Shown here in pieces: positions 62,921-64,000 of a stretch of 64,000 nucleotides of DNA. The notes beneath the pieces were generated by a model. The model was not told where the DNA came from, ran no database searches, and saw only the letters and a list, made by a program, of their open reading frames with translations. Position 1 is the first letter of the stretch. The number at the start of each line of letters is the position of its first letter. The position numbers and the translations under genes are program-made. Source of the DNA: DATKPC01 sp035524275 (GTDB taxonomy: Bacteria > Pseudomonadota > Gammaproteobacteria > Burkholderiales > Burkholderiaceae_F); NCBI GenBank assembly GCA_035524275.1, contig DATKPC010000014.1:1-64000 (forward strand), read 5' to 3'.

Positions 62921-64000
62921 ATGACCCTGTTCTTTCCGAGCCTGCGCGAGCGGCCCGGCGCGGCGCGCCTCGCGACGATCGCCACGCTGCTGGTGCTGAT
63001 CGCCCTGCCCTACATCATCGGCCCGTTCGGCGCCGCCTGGGTCCGCGCGCTGGCGTTCGCGTGCCTCTATATCCTGCTCGCGCTGGGACTGAACATCGTC
63101 GTCGGATTCGCCGGGCTTCTCGACCTGGGCTACATCGCGTTCTACGCGGTCGGCGCGTACACGTTCGCGCTGCTCGCCTCGCCGCACCTGTCGTCCAACT
63201 TCGAATGGATCGCCCGTGCGTTCCCCGCCGGGCTGCACATGCCGATCTGGCCGGTCATCCCGATCGGCGCCGGGCTCGCGGCGCTGTTCGGGATCGTGCT
63301 CGGCACGCCGGTGCTGAAGCTGCGCGGCGACTACCTCGCGATCGTCACGCTCGGGTTCGGCGAGATCATCCGGATCTTCCTCAACAACCTCAATGCGCCG
63401 CTCAACTTCACGAACGGCCCGCAGGGCGTCACGCTGATCGACCCGGTCACCGTCGGTGCCTTCAGCTTCGGCAAGATGCACCACGTCCTGGGCATCGCCG
63501 TGCCGTCGGTCTACCTCTACTACTACCTGCTGGTCGCGCTGGCGATCGTCGCGATCATCATCGTCGCCCGCCTGCAGGATTCGCGGATCGGGCGCGCGTG
63601 GATGGCCATACGCGAGGACGATGTCGCCGCCAAGGCGATGGGCATCAACGTGCGCAACATCAAGCTGCTGGCGTTCGCGCTCGGCGCGACGTTCGGCGGC
63701 GTCGCCGGCGCGATGTTCTCGGCGTTCCAGGGGTTCGTGTCGCCCGAATCGTTCTCGCTGATGGAGTCCATCATCGTGCTGTCGATGGTCGTGCTGGGCG
63801 GCATCGGACACATCCCCGGGGTCGTCTTCGGCGCCGTGCTGCTGTCGCTGTTCCCGGAGTTCCTGCGCCATACGGTGACGCCGGCGCAGGAGTACCTGTT
63901 CGGGCACGTGATCGTCGACGCCGAGGTGCTGCGGATGCTGCTCTACGGCGTCGCGATGGTCGCGATCATGCTGTACCGGCCGAAGGGCCTGTGGCCGGCG
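62921..64000 (+). CDS. livM: Branched-chain amino acid ABC permease LivM (cut by the window end)
   Basis: The 360 codons present, open to the end of the window, encode a LivM-type permease. Recognisable parts are LNIVVGFAGLLDLGYIAFYAVGAYTFALL, GTPVLKLRGDYLAIVTLGFGEIIRI and the conserved cytoplasmic loop WMAIREDDVAAKAMGINVRNIKLLAFALGATFGGVAGAMF. The ending PKGLWPA resembles the final part of the protein, so only a few residues are missing. The ATG at 62921 follows GAAGGGAATCG. The ATPase genes livG and livF are expected just outside the window. Confidence 0.94.
   Translation, partial: MTLFFPSLRERPGAARLATIATLLVLIALPYIIGPFGAAWVRALAFACLYILLALGLNIVVGFAGLLDLGYIAFYAVGAYTFALLASPHLSSNFEWIARAFPAGLHMPIWPVIPIGAGLAALFGIVLGTPVLKLRGDYLAIVTLGFGEIIRIFLNNLNAPLNFTNGPQGVTLIDPVTVGAFSFGKMHHVLGIAVPSVYLYYYLLVALAIVAIIIVARLQDSRIGRAWMAIREDDVAAKAMGINVRNIKLLAFALGATFGGVAGAMFSAFQGFVSPESFSLMESIIVLSMVVLGGIGHIPGVVFGAVLLSLFPEFLRHTVTPAQEYLFGHVIVDAEVLRMLLYGVAMVAIMLYRPKGLWPA

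Overview
The window is high-GC chromosomal DNA whose gene content points to a betaproteobacterium, most likely Burkholderiales or Rhodocyclales. The indicators are a small Trp-rich membrane protein of the TIGR04438 type, a CysB-type LysR regulator, a class II (B12-dependent) ribonucleotide reductase, an RhlE helicase and a fused gamma-alpha 2-oxoacid oxidoreductase. No IS element, prophage, CRISPR array or rRNA is visible. This taxonomic reading is inference from gene families; no 16S is present. Start codons were chosen from homology and Shine-Dalgarno spacing.

Layout. 0.1-12 kb: a GGDEF/EAL protein, an HAD protein, the Kup potassium transporter, a flavin-dependent monooxygenase, a beta-oxidation pair (hydratase/dehydrogenase fusion plus thiolase), glycogen synthesis (glgC-glgA) and a VOC protein. 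12.3-20.5 kb: a DevCAB/MacAB-like exporter (permease, ATPase, HlyD adaptor) with its own outer-membrane factor, then a convergent ftsH plus second outer-membrane factor pair. 20.8-23 kb: ahpC-ahpF peroxide defence. 23-28.6 kb: a tightly overlapping four-gene operon for a 2-oxoacid oxidoreductase with flavoprotein/ferredoxin partners. Then come an MCP gene remnant and tRNA-Ala(CGC).

29.4-35.2 kb: a kynurenine-formamidase-like hydrolase, an exported barrel-like protein, a CysB-like regulator and nrdJ. 35.7-38.9 kb: a membrane redox module (Tat-exported four-cluster ferredoxin, NrfD/DsrP-like quinone subunit, four-motif cytochrome c) behind a near-consensus FNR/Anr box. 39-42.7 kb: a hypothetical protein, a chemoreceptor with a periplasmic c-heme motif, and an orphan ABC ATPase with degenerate catalytic motifs. 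43.2-46.5 kb: an unusual gene set (pseudo-receiver/roadblock fusion, diiron-type MBL protein, OmpA-like protein, small repeat ORF, membrane-anchored roadblock-like protein). It is followed by a stand-alone S53 (kumamolisin-type) propeptide and a GNAT.

48-57 kb: a polyol uptake and oxidation locus (binding protein, two permeases, ATPase, mannitol-type dehydrogenase, AraC regulator), a small outer-membrane protein, xylulokinase and a LEA-like repeat protein. 57.6-64 kb: rhlE, the small Trp-rich protein, a monoheme cytochrome c and a branched-chain amino-acid ABC locus (binding protein, two permeases, the last cut by the window end).

The sequence has several non-coding signatures: a MITE/REP-like inverted repeat, present at least twice and probably a third time, always next to gene 3' ends; small tandem duplications at a start codon, at a stop codon and within a small ORF; and paired hairpins after the polyol binding protein. 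The strongest candidates for new biology are the roadblock/diiron-MBL/OmpA cluster, the isolated S53 propeptide and the FNR-preceded redox module.
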